From positions 1 through 64,000 of the forward strand of contig NZ_NOWF01000006.1 of assembly GCF_002245355.1 (NCBI RefSeq): a DNA stretch of 64,000 nucleotides. Reading direction: 5' to 3'. Below, in pieces: positions 43,462-53,241 of this stretch; the stretch's first letter is position 1, and each line of letters opens with the position of its first letter. The notes beneath the pieces were generated by a model. It worked only from the letters and a program-made list of their open reading frames with translations. It made no database searches and was not told the DNA's origin. Source of the stretch: Paludifilum halophilum (GTDB lineage Bacteria; Bacillota; Bacilli; Thermoactinomycetales; DSM-45169). Both the position numbers and the translations under genes were made by a program.

Positions 43462-43491
43462 ATTATATAACAGAGGAATGAAAAATGACAA
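43462..43491 (-). promoter_or_regulatory. promoter of aceB-aceA
   Basis: Minus strand TTGTCA (43491-43486), 18-bp spacer, TATAAT (43467-43462). Confidence 0.7.
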
Positions 43492-43586
43492 GACTTTTTT
43501 ATCGATTCATTGAAAAAAGAACCGTAGCAACTTTCAACGGACTCGTTTTCTGTCGAACATCCTCCGGGTGTTACCCAATCAATGAA

Positions 43587-43625
43587 AAAATGACTTGAGA
43601 ACCCCATGGGAACTCAAGTCATTTT
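43587..43625. terminator. palindromic stem-loop in the 389-bp gap upstream of aceB
   Basis: AAAATGACTTGAG...CTCAAGTCATTTT, a 13-bp perfect stem. It has A/T tracts on both sides and could terminate in either direction. The rest of 43418-43806 holds the aceB promoter and the terminator at 43735; no gene seen. Confidence 0.6.
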
Positions 43626-43734
43626 CGGATCGGCTATGAAGAGATCGGGACCATCAAATGGAAACGAATCGAGTGGTATCAGTACCGGGGCAACTCCCAT
43701 CATGCCCGCTGATCGTCGTTTGGCCGATATCCCT

Positions 43735-43766
43735 AAAAAAGCCGACCCGGTAATACCGAGATCGGC
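43735..43766 (-). terminator. terminator after the 43807-45453 binding-protein gene
   Basis: Minus-strand stem GCCGATCTCGG...CCGGGTCGGC (one mismatch) followed by six T. Confidence 0.75.
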
Positions 43767-43806
43767 CTCCTCTTTCAAGGTTCCATTCGGAAGGGGTGTC
43801 CCATTT

Positions 43807-45453
43807 TTATCCCCCGCTGTTTTTGTATTTCTCCTCCATATCGGTCCATTTCAACACATATTCCGCCCCGATCGGAAAACGGTACAAATGCTTCACATAA
43901 GGTTTTTGGACATAGGCCTGGGATTCATAAAACAGAGGAGCGATCCCCGCTTTCTCCGTCAGGATTTTCTCGGCTTCCACCAAATCCTCGCTCCGTTCTT
44001 GATAATCGGTATTCCCCTTTGCCTGTTCAATCAAGGTATCGAAATCGGAGTTTTTCCATCCCCCGAAGTTGGCCTCGTTTTCCGAATGTCCCATCTCCAG
44101 AAAGCTCAACGGATCATTGTACCGACCGATCCAACGGAGCAAAGACAACTGAAATTGTCCGCCTCCCTCCAACTCCAGTTTCTTTTCTATCGGCTGGGGG
44201 TTAATCGCCACCTCGAGACCCAGGTGATCCTTCCATTCCTCCTGTAAAAACAGCGCAACCTTCTTTTGACTGTCGTCGCTGACGTTTAACTCCAGCTTGG
44301 GAAGCGAGCTGAAATCCATTTCCTCCATTCCCTTCTCCATCAGCTCGACAGCCTTTTCCTCCCGGTATTCCAGCTCCGATGACGCCTTCTCCCGAAAGGG
44401 CTCCTGATCATAGCCGAGGATAGTATCGGGAACCAGGCCATCCGCCGGTCGGGAACCGTTCTGCAGCACCTCTTCGACCAGCTTCTTCCGATCGATGGAG
44501 AGACTGAGCGCCTTTCGAACCTTGGTATTGGACAGGAAATCGACCTCGGTGTTGAATATGAGTAAAGAGGTCGCCCCCCGGGATACCGACACGTATTCGG
44601 GGCTCCCCTTAAACGCTTGGATCAAATCCTCGGACAAAGGGGCCACATCCGCTCGGCCCGAGGTATAACGGTGGACGGCCTCGGTCGTATCATCCACGAT
44701 CTTCACATGGACCCGATCCAGACGGACATGGTTCCGATCCCAGTACCGATCGTTCTTACGATACTGAAAACTCTGATCCCGATTCCAGCGGGACAGGACA
44801 AACGGACCGTTATACACCATCTTGTCCTCATCCGCGGCATACTGCTCTCCGTATTTTTCCACTATATCTTCCCTTTGAGGCAAATAGGCGGCCGAAGCGG
44901 TCAGGCTGAGAAAATAGGGAGTCGGTTCCTCCAGCTTCACTTTCAATGTCCGATCCCCGACCGCCTTCACCCCGACCTGATCGAGGCTCGCCTTTCCCTC
45001 CCGGTATGCCTTTGCATTTTTTAAAGGAAGCAAACTATAGGAGGCATCCGATTCCAAAGAGGGGTCCAAAGCCCGCTTCCAGGCATACTCGAAATCCCGT
45101 GCCTTAACGGCACGCCCGTCGCTCCACCGGGCTTTTCGAATTTGAAAGACATAGGTCTTCTTGTCTGCGCTTACCTCCGGCATTCCCGCGGCCATAGCCG
45201 GTTCCGGCCGGTTATCCTGATTCAGACGCATTAAGCCTTCCTTCACATTGTTGAGAACATTAAAGGAATCACCGTCGATGGTGACGGCACTGTCCAGGGA
45301 GGGCGGCTCCGAAACGGTCGTCAGATGCAACACTCGGGGCTCCCTCTTGGCATTCGCGGTATTTTCGTTGTCTCCCGTTACCCGGTCACAACCACTGATC
45401 GACACACTGCCAATCAACAACAAAACCGCAGATATGCACCCTGCCTGTCTCAT
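43807..45453 (-). CDS. oligopeptide ABC transporter substrate-binding lipoprotein (OppA-like)
   Basis: 548 residues from the ATG at 45453 (MRQAGCISAVLLLIGSVSIS, then GC), supported by GGAAGGGGG upstream and the lipobox SISGC. Family motifs are EPPSLDSAVTIDGDSFNVLN, RWSDGRAVKARDFEYAWKRA, VYNGPFVLSRWNRDQSFQYR and RKALSLSIDRKKLVEEVL, all typical of OppA peptide-binding proteins. No permease or ATPase gene is adjacent, so it must use a transporter encoded elsewhere. Monocistronic with its own terminator. Confidence 0.9.
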   Translation of the reverse strand: MRQAGCISAVLLLIGSVSISGCDRVTGDNENTANAKREPRVLHLTTVSEPPSLDSAVTIDGDSFNVLNNVKEGLMRLNQDNRPEPAMAAGMPEVSADKKTYVFQIRKARWSDGRAVKARDFEYAWKRALDPSLESDASYSLLPLKNAKAYREGKASLDQVGVKAVGDRTLKVKLEEPTPYFLSLTASAAYLPQREDIVEKYGEQYAADEDKMVYNGPFVLSRWNRDQSFQYRKNDRYWDRNHVRLDRVHVKIVDDTTEAVHRYTSGRADVAPLSEDLIQAFKGSPEYVSVSRGATSLLIFNTEVDFLSNTKVRKALSLSIDRKKLVEEVLQNGSRPADGLVPDTILGYDQEPFREKASSELEYREEKAVELMEKGMEEMDFSSLPKLELNVSDDSQKKVALFLQEEWKDHLGLEVAINPQPIEKKLELEGGGQFQLSLLRWIGRYNDPLSFLEMGHSENEANFGGWKNSDFDTLIEQAKGNTDYQERSEDLVEAEKILTEKAGIAPLFYESQAYVQKPYVKHLYRFPIGAEYVLKWTDMEEKYKNSGG

Positions 45454-45694
45454 GACAGCCCCCTTCCGTCGAATCAGACCCTTATGAAAATCCATAAAAG
45501 AGAAAAACATCCAAATATGGTATCTCTATTATATCCGATATGAAAAAGAGATGATAGAAATAATTTTACATCTATTCCTATCATCCCTATCTTTCAGTCC
45601 GAATGATGAACTCCTTTTAACTGAAGAATGATGTTCTATCCTACGACCGACAGCATATGCTTTTTATATGCTTTTTTTGATTTGCGTTTTTTGC

Positions 45695-45700
45695 TATACT
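45695..45700 (+). promoter_or_regulatory. extended -10 promoter of the acetate uptake genes
   Basis: TTTGCTATACT has a TGn extension and a TATACT box, 28 bp before the TTG start of the DUF485 gene; no good -35 box is visible. Confidence 0.45.
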
Positions 45701-45728
45701 ATTCTAAAAATAAGAGGGAGGTATTTCA

Positions 45729-46067
45729 TTGCCAAACGTCAATCCTCAACAACACGACGAAAAATCGGTGAACTGGGAACAATTGGCCGATACTCCGCAG
45801 TTCAAAGAGATGATGGCGCGGAAAAAGCGGTTTATCCTGTCTGCGACCTTCTTTTTTCTGGTCTATTATTTTGCTCTTCCCGTTCTGAACGGGTATACGG
45901 ACTGGTTAAACATCCAGGTGATTGAATCGATCAACCTCGTTTACCTGTTTGCCCTGTCTCAGATCATCATGGCCTGGATCGTCGCCCTTCTCTATGTGCG
46001 CCATGCCGCCCGGATGGATCGTTACACAGAAGAAATCGCATCCAAGTCGAAGGAGGAATCCCATTGA
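45729..46067 (+). CDS. DUF485 family membrane protein (YjcH-like)
   Basis: 112 residues from a TTG start at 45729 with GGGAGGTATT upstream. Two membrane segments ([20 protein letters not shown] and [20 protein letters not shown]) separated by a short loop, and [11 protein letters not shown] before the first, as in DUF485. These proteins are almost always encoded directly before an acetate/solute symporter, as here, with a 4-bp overlap. They may be accessory subunits of the symporter. Confidence 0.9.
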   Translation: MPNVNPQQHDEKSVNWEQLADTPQFKEMMARKKRFILSATFFFLVYYFALPVLNGYTDWLNIQVIESINLVYLFALSQIIMAWIVALLYVRHAARMDRYTEEIASKSKEESH

Positions 46068-47569
46068 AGACCACAGCCTTTCTACTGTTCCTCGCCATTG
46101 TATCGGTGACCCTCCTGATCACCTACTGGGCGGCCAAGCGGACCCAGTCGACGACGGATTTTTATGCCGCCGGCCGTTCGATCAGTGCCTGGCAAAACGG
46201 GTTGGCCATCTCCGGGGATTATATGAGTGCTGCTTCTTTTCTGGGGATTGCCGGTTTGATCGCCCTGTACGGATATGACGGCTTTTTTTATTCCGTCGGT
46301 TTTCTGGTCGCCTTTCTCCTCGTCCTTTTAGTCGTGGCCGAACCTCTTCGCAATTCCGGCAAATACACCCTCGCCGATATGCTGGCCTACCGCATGAAAA
46401 TTCCTCCGGTCCGTTCCGCCGCCGCCCTATCCACGATGGCCATCTCCGCTTTTTACATGATTGCTCAGCTGGTGGGATCGGGCGCTTTGATCAAGCTTCT
46501 GCTGGGCATCGATGTCACGGTCTCCATCATTCTGATCGGGATCTTGATGATCCTATACGTGGTCTTCGGCGGAATGCTGGCCACCACCTGGGTGCAAATC
46601 ACCAAAGCCGTCCTGCTGATGGCGGGAACCTTTCTCCTCAGCCTGCTGGTTCTGGCCAAATTCGATTTCAGCGTCACCGCGATGTTTAATGAAGCGGTCC
46701 GCTTAAAGGGACAGCGCTTCCTGGAGCCGGGACTCCAGTTTCCCAATCCCATTGAAAACATCTCTCTGGGACTGGCGCTGGTCCTGGGAACCGCAGGTCT
46801 GCCCCATATCCTGATCCGTTTCTATACGGTCCCGACAGCCAAAGCGGCCCGAACATCCGTGGTATGGGCCATGTTTATCATCGGCTCCTTTTACATTCTG
46901 ACCACTTTTCTCGGTTTCGGAGCGGCCACCTTGGTCGGGGAAAAGGAGATCATCGCCGCCGATCCGGCGGGGAACATGGCGGCACCGCTACTGGCACAGG
47001 CGGTGGGAGGCACCTTCTTCTTCGCTTTTATCGCGGCTGTCGCCTTTGCCACCATTCTCGCCGTCGTCGCCGGATTGGTCATGTCGGCGGCGGGCGCCTA
47101 CGCCCACGACTTCTACTCCAATGTGTTGCGCAAGGGAAAAGCGACCGACCAAGAGCAGATGCGGGTGGCAAAAAAGGCCTCCGTCGGTGTCGGAATCGTC
47201 TCGATCATCCTGGCTTTGCTGTCCAAGGATTTAAACGTAGCCTTCCTCGTCTCCCTGGCCTTTGCCGTCGCCGCCAGTGCCAACCTGCCGGCGATTCTGT
47301 TCACGATATTTTGGAAGCGTTTCAATACGGCAGGAGCCGTCTCCGGGATCTTGACCGGTTTATTCAGTTGTATTCTTATCGTCGCCCTCGGGCCCAACTT
47401 TCTCAAAGAAAACGCGATCATCCCCCTGAGCAATCCGGCTCTGGTTTCAGTCCCTCTCGGCTTTTTGGGCGCCTATCTCGGTACCGTCCTCAGCAAACCG
47501 GAAACCGAATCCGAGGAAAAATACACCGAACTGTATGTCCGTTCCAACACCGGCATCGGAGCGGAGTGA
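46064..47569 (+). CDS. actP: cation/acetate symporter (SSS family, ActP-like)
   Basis: 501 residues with 13 predicted membrane segments. It begins [20 protein letters not shown], and [20 protein letters not shown] plus [20 protein letters not shown] are the sodium-solute-symporter hallmarks; [20 protein letters not shown] is typical of ActP. It would import acetate (or a related short acid) with sodium. Together with aceA and aceB nearby this makes a local acetate-use set. A strong terminator follows at 47580-47627. Confidence 0.92.
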   Translation: MKTTAFLLFLAIVSVTLLITYWAAKRTQSTTDFYAAGRSISAWQNGLAISGDYMSAASFLGIAGLIALYGYDGFFYSVGFLVAFLLVLLVVAEPLRNSGKYTLADMLAYRMKIPPVRSAAALSTMAISAFYMIAQLVGSGALIKLLLGIDVTVSIILIGILMILYVVFGGMLATTWVQITKAVLLMAGTFLLSLLVLAKFDFSVTAMFNEAVRLKGQRFLEPGLQFPNPIENISLGLALVLGTAGLPHILIRFYTVPTAKAARTSVVWAMFIIGSFYILTTFLGFGAATLVGEKEIIAADPAGNMAAPLLAQAVGGTFFFAFIAAVAFATILAVVAGLVMSAAGAYAHDFYSNVLRKGKATDQEQMRVAKKASVGVGIVSIILALLSKDLNVAFLVSLAFAVAASANLPAILFTIFWKRFNTAGAVSGILTGLFSCILIVALGPNFLKENAIIPLSNPALVSVPLGFLGAYLGTVLSKPETESEEKYTELYVRSNTGIGAE

Positions 47570-47579
47570 TCAAAACCGC

Positions 47580-47627
47580 AACCCCCGGGGAAAGGCTTGA
47601 GGTCCTTTTTCCCCGGGGTTCTTCTTT
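47580..47627 (+). terminator. terminator after actP
   Basis: AACCCCCGGGGAAA...TTTTTCCCCGGGGTT stem followed by CTTCTTT. Confidence 0.8.
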
Positions 47628-47729
47628 CGAGTGCAACGGGAGTATGCTATACTTTAAGGAAAACCAGAGGCGGAGACACCGCCCATTGATCGAATCTCAA
47701 GGATTTCGACAGAGAAAGGGTGCTCATCG

Positions 47730-48440
47730 ATGGAACAGATGGATGCCAACCAGATTATCGAATTTATTCGAAACAGCGAAAAGGAGACACCGGTCAAAGT
47801 ACATATCAAGGGAGACCTGGAGAACATCGACTTCGGCTCAAACCTCCACTCCTTCATTACGGGAAATGTCGGTGTGCTCTTCGGCGATTGGAAGGATGTC
47901 CAGCCGGTATTGAAAGCCCACCGGGACAAAATCGAAGATATGGTGGTGGAAAACGACCGCCGCAATTCCGCCATCCCGCTCCTGGATCTGAAAGACATTC
48001 CGGCCCGGATCGAACCCGGCGCTGTCATCCGCGACCAGGCGGAGATCGGCAAAAACGCGGTGATCATGATGGGAGCCTCCATCAATATCGGCGCCGTGAT
48101 CGGGGAAGGAACCATGATCGACATGAACGTAGCCGTCGGCGGACGGGGAACCATCGGTAAGAACTGCCATATCGGTGCCGGGGCGGTTATCGCCGGTGTG
48201 ATCGAACCTCCATCGGCCACTCCCGTCATCATCGAAGATGAAGTTGTCGTCGGTGCCAACGCCGTCATCCTGGAAGGCGTTCGTGTCGGCAAGGGTTCCG
48301 TCATCGCCGCCGGAGCCGTCGTCGTCGAGGATGTCCCGGAAAACAGTGTCGTCGCCGGTACTCCGGCTCGGGTGATCAAAAAGATCGACGAACAAACCCG
48401 GTCCAAAACCGAAATCAAGCAGGAACTGCGCCAACTCTAA
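47730..48440 (+). CDS. dapH: 2,3,4,5-tetrahydropyridine-2,6-dicarboxylate N-acetyltransferase
   Basis: 236 residues. N-terminal alpha/beta domain (1-80) then a left-handed beta-helix of hexapeptide repeats (about 85-215), seen as runs such as [20 protein letters not shown]. Acetylates tetrahydrodipicolinate in the acetylase branch of lysine/diaminopimelate synthesis, as in Bacillus. Colinear with Bacillus DapH ([13 protein letters not shown] start). A TATACT box lies about 75 bp upstream. First gene of the operon with the class III aminotransferase and the M20 deacetylase. Confidence 0.95.
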   Translation: MEQMDANQIIEFIRNSEKETPVKVHIKGDLENIDFGSNLHSFITGNVGVLFGDWKDVQPVLKAHRDKIEDMVVENDRRNSAIPLLDLKDIPARIEPGAVIRDQAEIGKNAVIMMGASINIGAVIGEGTMIDMNVAVGGRGTIGKNCHIGAGAVIAGVIEPPSATPVIIEDEVVVGANAVILEGVRVGKGSVIAAGAVVVEDVPENSVVAGTPARVIKKIDEQTRSKTEIKQELRQL

Positions 48441-48534
48441 TCGTTGCAACCGAATAAGAAAGCAATACCCGACCGGGCCGTTTCGACGGCCCTCCTTTTC
48501 TATCCGGAGTCAAGCAAAAGGAGGGACCCTTACC

Positions 48535-49743
48535 GTGAACAACTGGCAATCCTGCGATGAACAATACCTGATGTCGACTTATAACCGCCTGCCCATCGCT
48601 ATCACCGAGGCCCGGGGAAACTATCTTTACGACACCGAAGGAAACACCTATCTGGATCTGTTCACCGGGCTGGCTGTCAACATCCTGGGCCATTCCCATC
48701 CGGCAGTGGTGCAGGCCCTGCACGAACAGGGGGAGAAATTTCTTCACATCTCCAACAAATTCCTCAACCCGCCGGCGATCCGATTGGCCCGCCGCCTGGT
48801 GGAAAACAGCATTCTGGGGAGGGTCTTTTTCTGCAACTCCGGGGCGGAAGCGACAGAAGCGGCACTCAAGCTGATCCACAAATGGTCCCTGAAACAGAGC
48901 GGCGGAAAATCCGGCTTTGTCGTGATGAAAAAGAGTTTCCACGGCCGCACCCTGGGTGCGGTACGGCTGACCCGGCAACCAGGGGTCCAACAGGATTATC
49001 CCCAGCCGGAAATCCCGGTCTGGGAAGTGGAACCCAACGATATCGAGCAACTGAAAGCCGTTTGTAAGCGGGAACGACCCGCCGCCGTTCTGGCGGAACC
49101 GATCCTGGGTTCCGGAGGAATCCGCCCGCTGGAAGAGTCTTATCTGCGGGAAATCGAAAATCTTTGCCGGGAGCAAGGAATGCTGTGTTGCATGGATGAG
49201 ATTCAATCCGGCGTCGGACGCACCGGTCAGCTTTTCGCCTACCAACATGCCGGAATCCAACCCGACCTGATCCTCTTCGCCAAAGGAATCGGCGGGGGAC
49301 TCCCATTGGGAGGGATCATCGCCGGAGAAACGTTATCGGATCTGTTCCGCCCCGGAGATCACGGAACCACCTTCGCTCCTTCCCCGCTGAGCGCCGCTCT
49401 GGGCTGTGCTGTGCTGGAGGAACTTCTGGACCGGGGGCAGATGGAACAAGGGCGCAACCACGCCGCCCACCTGTGGGAGCGGCTTCGATCCCTACGGGAG
49501 AAATACCCGGAGACGGTGGGTGAAATCCGCGGACGAGGAATGATGATCGGCCTGTCCACCCACCGAAGAGCCGAAGAGATCGAAGCGTTACAGCGGGAGC
49601 TTCTGGCGGAAGGGGTCCTGGTGGATATCACCCAACAGACCGTGATCCGCCTGCTGCCACCCCTGACGTTGACTCCTGAGGAGACAGACCGCTTTGTGGC
49701 CAAGCTGGATGCCCATTTTGCCAAATGGAAAGGAAAAGCTTAA
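48535..49743 (+). CDS. class III aminotransferase, probable N-acetyl-LL-diaminopimelate aminotransferase
   Basis: 402 residues from a GTG start at 48535 (AAAGGAGGG upstream). ArgD-like class III PLP enzyme: [55 protein letters not shown] and the PLP lysine in [16 protein letters not shown]. ArgD relatives use acetylornithine, but the position between dapH and the N-acetyl-DAP deacetylase makes N-acetyl-diaminopimelate the likely substrate (inference). Acetylornithine or succinyl-DAP use remains possible. Confidence 0.85.
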   Translation: MNNWQSCDEQYLMSTYNRLPIAITEARGNYLYDTEGNTYLDLFTGLAVNILGHSHPAVVQALHEQGEKFLHISNKFLNPPAIRLARRLVENSILGRVFFCNSGAEATEAALKLIHKWSLKQSGGKSGFVVMKKSFHGRTLGAVRLTRQPGVQQDYPQPEIPVWEVEPNDIEQLKAVCKRERPAAVLAEPILGSGGIRPLEESYLREIENLCREQGMLCCMDEIQSGVGRTGQLFAYQHAGIQPDLILFAKGIGGGLPLGGIIAGETLSDLFRPGDHGTTFAPSPLSAALGCAVLEELLDRGQMEQGRNHAAHLWERLRSLREKYPETVGEIRGRGMMIGLSTHRRAEEIEALQRELLAEGVLVDITQQTVIRLLPPLTLTPEETDRFVAKLDAHFAKWKGKA

Positions 49744-49768
49744 GAACTCCGAAAAAAGGAGGGAAACC

Positions 49769-50899
49769 ATGCCGGACTTACACCCGATGATTGAAGTGCG
49801 CCGCCGGTTGCACCAAATACCGGAACCGGGCTTTGCCGAGTTCAAAACCCAGCGTTTCATCCTTGACTCCTTATCCCGCCTGCCCCGGGATCGGATGGAA
49901 ATCCGAACGTGGCGCACCGGGGTGCTGGTAAAGATTCGCGGCGACAACCCTGTCCGTAGGATCGGGTGGCGCACCGATATGGACGGACTGCCGATGGAAG
50001 AGGAGACGGGATACGATTTCCGCTCCCAGCACCCCGGCTATATGCACGCCTGCGGCCACGACATGCACATGGCCATCGCCTTGGGGCTCCTGTCCCACTT
50101 TGTCGAAAACCCGGTGGACGATGATTTGGTCTTTATCTTCCAACCGGCGGAAGAAGGGCCGGGCGGAGCTCAGCCCATGCTGGAAAGCGAGGAGTTCCAA
50201 TCCTGGAAACCCGACCTGCTGTTCGGTCTCCATATCGGACCGGACTACCCGGTGGGAACCATCGCCACCCGTCCCGGAATTCTTTTTGCCAATACATCGG
50301 AACTGTACATCGATTTGGTCGGACAGAGCGGGCACGCTTCCCTGCCCCACCGGAGCAACGACATGGTGATCGCCGCTTCCCAATTGGCGATGCAACTGCA
50401 GACGATCATCTCCCGCAATGTCGATCCGCTGGACTCGGCCATCCTCACCCTGGGCAAAGTAACCATCGGCACCCGGCAAAACATCATCCCCGGTCAGGCA
50501 CGCCTGGAAGGAACCATCCGCACTTTGTCCCTGGAAGCGATGGAAGCGATCCAAAACCGAATCCGCGCCCTCGTCTCCGGGATTGAAACCGGGTTTGCCT
50601 GCGAAGCACACATTGACTGGGGATCCCGCTATTGCCAAGTGGAAAACGAACCGGCCCTCACCCGGGAATTCATGGATTGGGCTCGTCGCAATACCGACAT
50701 GCAAGTGGTGGAATGCCGGGAAGCGATGGCCGGGGAAGACTTCGGGTATTTCCTGCGCGACATCCCCGGATTCATGTTTTGGTTGGGCGTCGACACTCCC
50801 TTCGGCCTTCATCACCCGCAGATCCAACCCAAGGAAGACGCCATCCCCGCCGCCATCGATCTGATATCCCGCTATCTCACATGGAAGGCGAAGCGATAA
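49769..50899 (+). CDS. N-acetyldiaminopimelate deacetylase (M20 family)
   Basis: 376 residues from the ATG at 49769 with AAGGAGGGAAACC upstream; an earlier in-frame ATG overlaps the previous gene. M20 amidohydrolase motifs: [32 protein letters not shown] (metal-binding His and catalytic residues), [26 protein letters not shown], and [20 protein letters not shown]. Removes the acetyl group to give LL-diaminopimelate, the last step of the three-gene operon. Colinear with Bacillus YkuR. Confidence 0.93.
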   Translation: MPDLHPMIEVRRRLHQIPEPGFAEFKTQRFILDSLSRLPRDRMEIRTWRTGVLVKIRGDNPVRRIGWRTDMDGLPMEEETGYDFRSQHPGYMHACGHDMHMAIALGLLSHFVENPVDDDLVFIFQPAEEGPGGAQPMLESEEFQSWKPDLLFGLHIGPDYPVGTIATRPGILFANTSELYIDLVGQSGHASLPHRSNDMVIAASQLAMQLQTIISRNVDPLDSAILTLGKVTIGTRQNIIPGQARLEGTIRTLSLEAMEAIQNRIRALVSGIETGFACEAHIDWGSRYCQVENEPALTREFMDWARRNTDMQVVECREAMAGEDFGYFLRDIPGFMFWLGVDTPFGLHHPQIQPKEDAIPAAIDLISRYLTWKAKR

Positions 50900-50900
50900 A

Positions 50901-50933
50901 AAAGCATCCCCGGCTATGCCGGAGGATGCTTTT
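50901..50933 (+). terminator. terminator of the dapH operon
   Basis: AAAGCATCC...GGATGCTTT stem with an inner CCGGC/GCCGG; A-tract upstream makes it usable in both directions. Confidence 0.8.
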
Positions 50934-50937
50934 GTCG

Positions 50938-51373
50938 TTATTTTCTCTCCACATAAGCTTCGTCGAATACCTTATGCCCTTGGGTATCTTCCGCTTTTAA
51001 AGTTGAATTCCACAAAACGTCGGTTGGTCTGCTCCAGTAAGCCGGCAGAGGAGACCGCAGGCTCGTCCTTTTCCACATCGGCACCGGGCGGATACAGACG
51101 GATGTACACCTTCTCCAGCTCCGACGCCCAGGAAACATCGGCATACATTTTGAGTGCTCCTTCCTTCACTTCAATCTCGTGAACACCGTACCCGATATCC
51201 GTCTGATAGGAATTAGCCCATGCGGTTCCGCTGTATTCATCGCCTTCTACCTTCACCGTCGGCGGCGGTTCATAGGATACCAGATCATCGTCGGTAACAG
51301 CCGTCGGGATCTTCCCGTCCACGGCACGGTTGACTGCCGAGAAAGCGTCTATGAAGTGTGATCATCCCGTAAT
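50938..51373 (-). pseudogene. decayed hypothetical gene, frameshifted and without a clear start
   Basis: A frame reading DGKIPTAVTDDDLVSYEPPP then KVEGDEYSGTAWANSYQTDI looks coding but ends at SGRYPRA. A second frame overlapping at TTTAAAAGCGG continues plausibly as LKAEDTQGHKVFDEAYVERK. Upstream coding-like sequence (SHFIDAFSAVNRAV) meets a TGA without a start codon. No family recognised. Likely a remnant, or a sequence error plus truncation. The next gene begins 120 bp away on the other strand. Confidence 0.5.
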
Positions 51374-51492
51374 TAGAATATAGGAAGGGGAGTTGTCGTG
51401 AAACCTTCGCTAGATCCGGGGTTCACAGGGATGGATGATCCATTACAATAAAGAAGGATTGCTTAATTTTATGAAGGAGGGCGCACCGGAAC

Positions 51493-52371
51493 TTGGAACC
51501 TCAACGCGCAACCCGATCGTACCCGACTTCTTTTAGTGAACGGATCAACCGGTTTGTCCAACAGCCCTGGTTTACGGGAACCATCCTGGGCCTCATCCTG
51601 ATCCATGCAATTCTGCTCGGCCTGGAAACCTATCCCACCATCTATCAATCCCATCAGGATTTTTTCCATGTGGCGGACAAAATCATTTTGTGGATCTTCA
51701 CGCTGGAAGTTGTTCTGAAAATGATCGCCGCCCGCCCCTGGCACCGTTTTTTCCATGATCCCTGGAACGCTTTCGACTTTTTTATCGTCGCCAGCGGCCA
51801 CATTTTCATCGACGTGCAGTTTGTCGTCGTTCTGCGGATTTTGCGAGTATTGCGGGTCCTGAGGGCGATTTCCATCCTGCCTGCCCTACGTCGCTTGGTG
51901 AAAACCCTCATGATGACGATTCCCACTCTGGGGAACATTATGATTTTGCTGAGCATCATTTTTTATATTTTTGCGGTTACGGGAACCATCCTGTTCCGGG
52001 ATGCCGCCCCGCAATATTTCGGTTCTCTCCACCGATCCATGCTTTCCTTGTTTCAGATTGTCACCCTGGATTCCTGGGCCAGCGAGATTATGTGGCCGAT
52101 TCAGGAAGAAAAACCCTGGGCCTGGATCTATTTCGTCGCCTTCGTCCTCGTCGGCACCTTTATCATCTTGAACCTCCTCATCGGAGTCATTGTCAATAAG
52201 GTGGAAAAAGTGGCCGCAGAAGAAGAGGAATTGGAAGAGCTCCGCAAAGAAGCGGCCCTGCAGGAGGAAATCCGCGCCCTTCGCGAAGAGGTTCAGGATC
52301 TGAAATCCATCATGAACCGGCAATCATCGCCGTCGGGAAAGACCACCGATGACCGCCGGACGGGACGCTGA
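51493..52371 (+). CDS. voltage-gated sodium-channel-like ion channel (NaChBac family)
   Basis: 292 residues from a TTG start at 51493. Six membrane segments: S1-S4 with FVVVLRILRVLRVLRAISIL as the arginine-bearing voltage sensor, then S5-pore-S6. The pore motif is FQIVTLDSWASEIMWPI; NaChBac has TLESWAS, so the ring glutamate is aspartate here. S6 (FIILNLLIGVIVNKVEKV) leads into a glutamate-rich coiled coil (EEELEELRKEAALQEEIRAL) that would tetramerise the channel. Likely Na+ or mixed Na+/Ca2+ selectivity; the substitution makes this uncertain. Confidence 0.9.
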   Translation: MEPQRATRSYPTSFSERINRFVQQPWFTGTILGLILIHAILLGLETYPTIYQSHQDFFHVADKIILWIFTLEVVLKMIAARPWHRFFHDPWNAFDFFIVASGHIFIDVQFVVVLRILRVLRVLRAISILPALRRLVKTLMMTIPTLGNIMILLSIIFYIFAVTGTILFRDAAPQYFGSLHRSMLSLFQIVTLDSWASEIMWPIQEEKPWAWIYFVAFVLVGTFIILNLLIGVIVNKVEKVAAEEEELEELRKEAALQEEIRALREEVQDLKSIMNRQSSPSGKTTDDRRTGR

Positions 52372-52490
52372 AGCACTGTGATATCCAGATGCGAGGAATC
52401 CGCTGACCCCGGATACCCGGAAATCGACGGAGGGTAGAATACAGGCCCTGGAGCCCCGGCCATTCCGAGAGATCAAGGAGGACGGACGTT

Positions 52491-53138
52491 ATGATTCCAT
52501 CCTTTCTTTCCCTTGCGGTGTTGTCGGTCGGTCTCTGTGATTTGTACGCCATTTTCACCCGGAAGCATTCATGGCGTTATGCTTTCAAACCGGCGACCAT
52601 GCTGTTCATCATCGTTCTGGCAGGCTATGGATCACCGGATGCCGGAACCTACGGTTGGCTGATCCTGATCGGTCTGCTCTTTTCCCTAGCCGGGGACATC
52701 TTTCTGGTTCTACCTTCCGACCGATTCATACAGGGACTTCTCTCTTTCCTGCTGGCTCACCTGTGCTATGCGAGTGCCTTTCTGTTGTCTGCCCATTGGG
52801 AATGGAAATTGACACTGGCAACGGCCCTCCCTCTGATCGCCATTGCCGTCCTGTACACGGGCCAACTTCTGCCCGGAGTGCATCGGCAAGGCGGTGTTTC
52901 CCTGCAAATCGCGGTGATCGCCTATGTCCTGGTCATTACTCTGATGGTCTGGCTGGGTTTGTTGACACAAAGCCCCTGGATCACCGCCGGTGCCCTTCTC
53001 TTTTTCGTCTCCGATGCGGTGCTGGCCTGGAACCGCTTTGTCAAAGACGGATGGTGGGGGGATCCGGCAGTGATGATCACCTATTTCAGCTCTCAGTATC
53101 TGTTGGCCTACAGCGTTCTGGTCGCGCCGAACGGGTAA
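52491..53138 (+). CDS. YhhN family lysoplasmalogenase-like membrane protein
   Basis: 215 residues, about seven or eight hydrophobic segments. KPATMLFIIVLAGYG near the N-terminus and GLLFSLAGDIFLVLPSDRFI (with the conserved GDxxL) place it in the YhhN/TMEM86 family, whose animal members hydrolyse lysoplasmalogens; FVSDAVLAWNRF is the second conserved stretch. Bacterial function is less clear. The start follows AAGGAGGACG. Single gene ended by the terminator at 53194. Confidence 0.85.
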   Translation: MIPSFLSLAVLSVGLCDLYAIFTRKHSWRYAFKPATMLFIIVLAGYGSPDAGTYGWLILIGLLFSLAGDIFLVLPSDRFIQGLLSFLLAHLCYASAFLLSAHWEWKLTLATALPLIAIAVLYTGQLLPGVHRQGGVSLQIAVIAYVLVITLMVWLGLLTQSPWITAGALLFFVSDAVLAWNRFVKDGWWGDPAVMITYFSSQYLLAYSVLVAPNG

Positions 53139-53193
53139 AAAGCTCGTTCACCGAAAGATGGTTCAGCCCGGCCGGCGAAATTCCGCGCAAAAT

Positions 53194-53225
53194 AAAACCC
53201 AGCCCGCAACTCGGGCTGGGTTTTT
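53194..53225. terminator. bidirectional terminator between lysoplasmalogenase gene and sufB
   Basis: AAAACCCAGCCCG, CAACT loop, CGGGCTGGGTTTTT. Ends both convergent transcripts. Confidence 0.9.
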
Positions 53226-53241
53226 GGAGTCTTTTTCGGTG

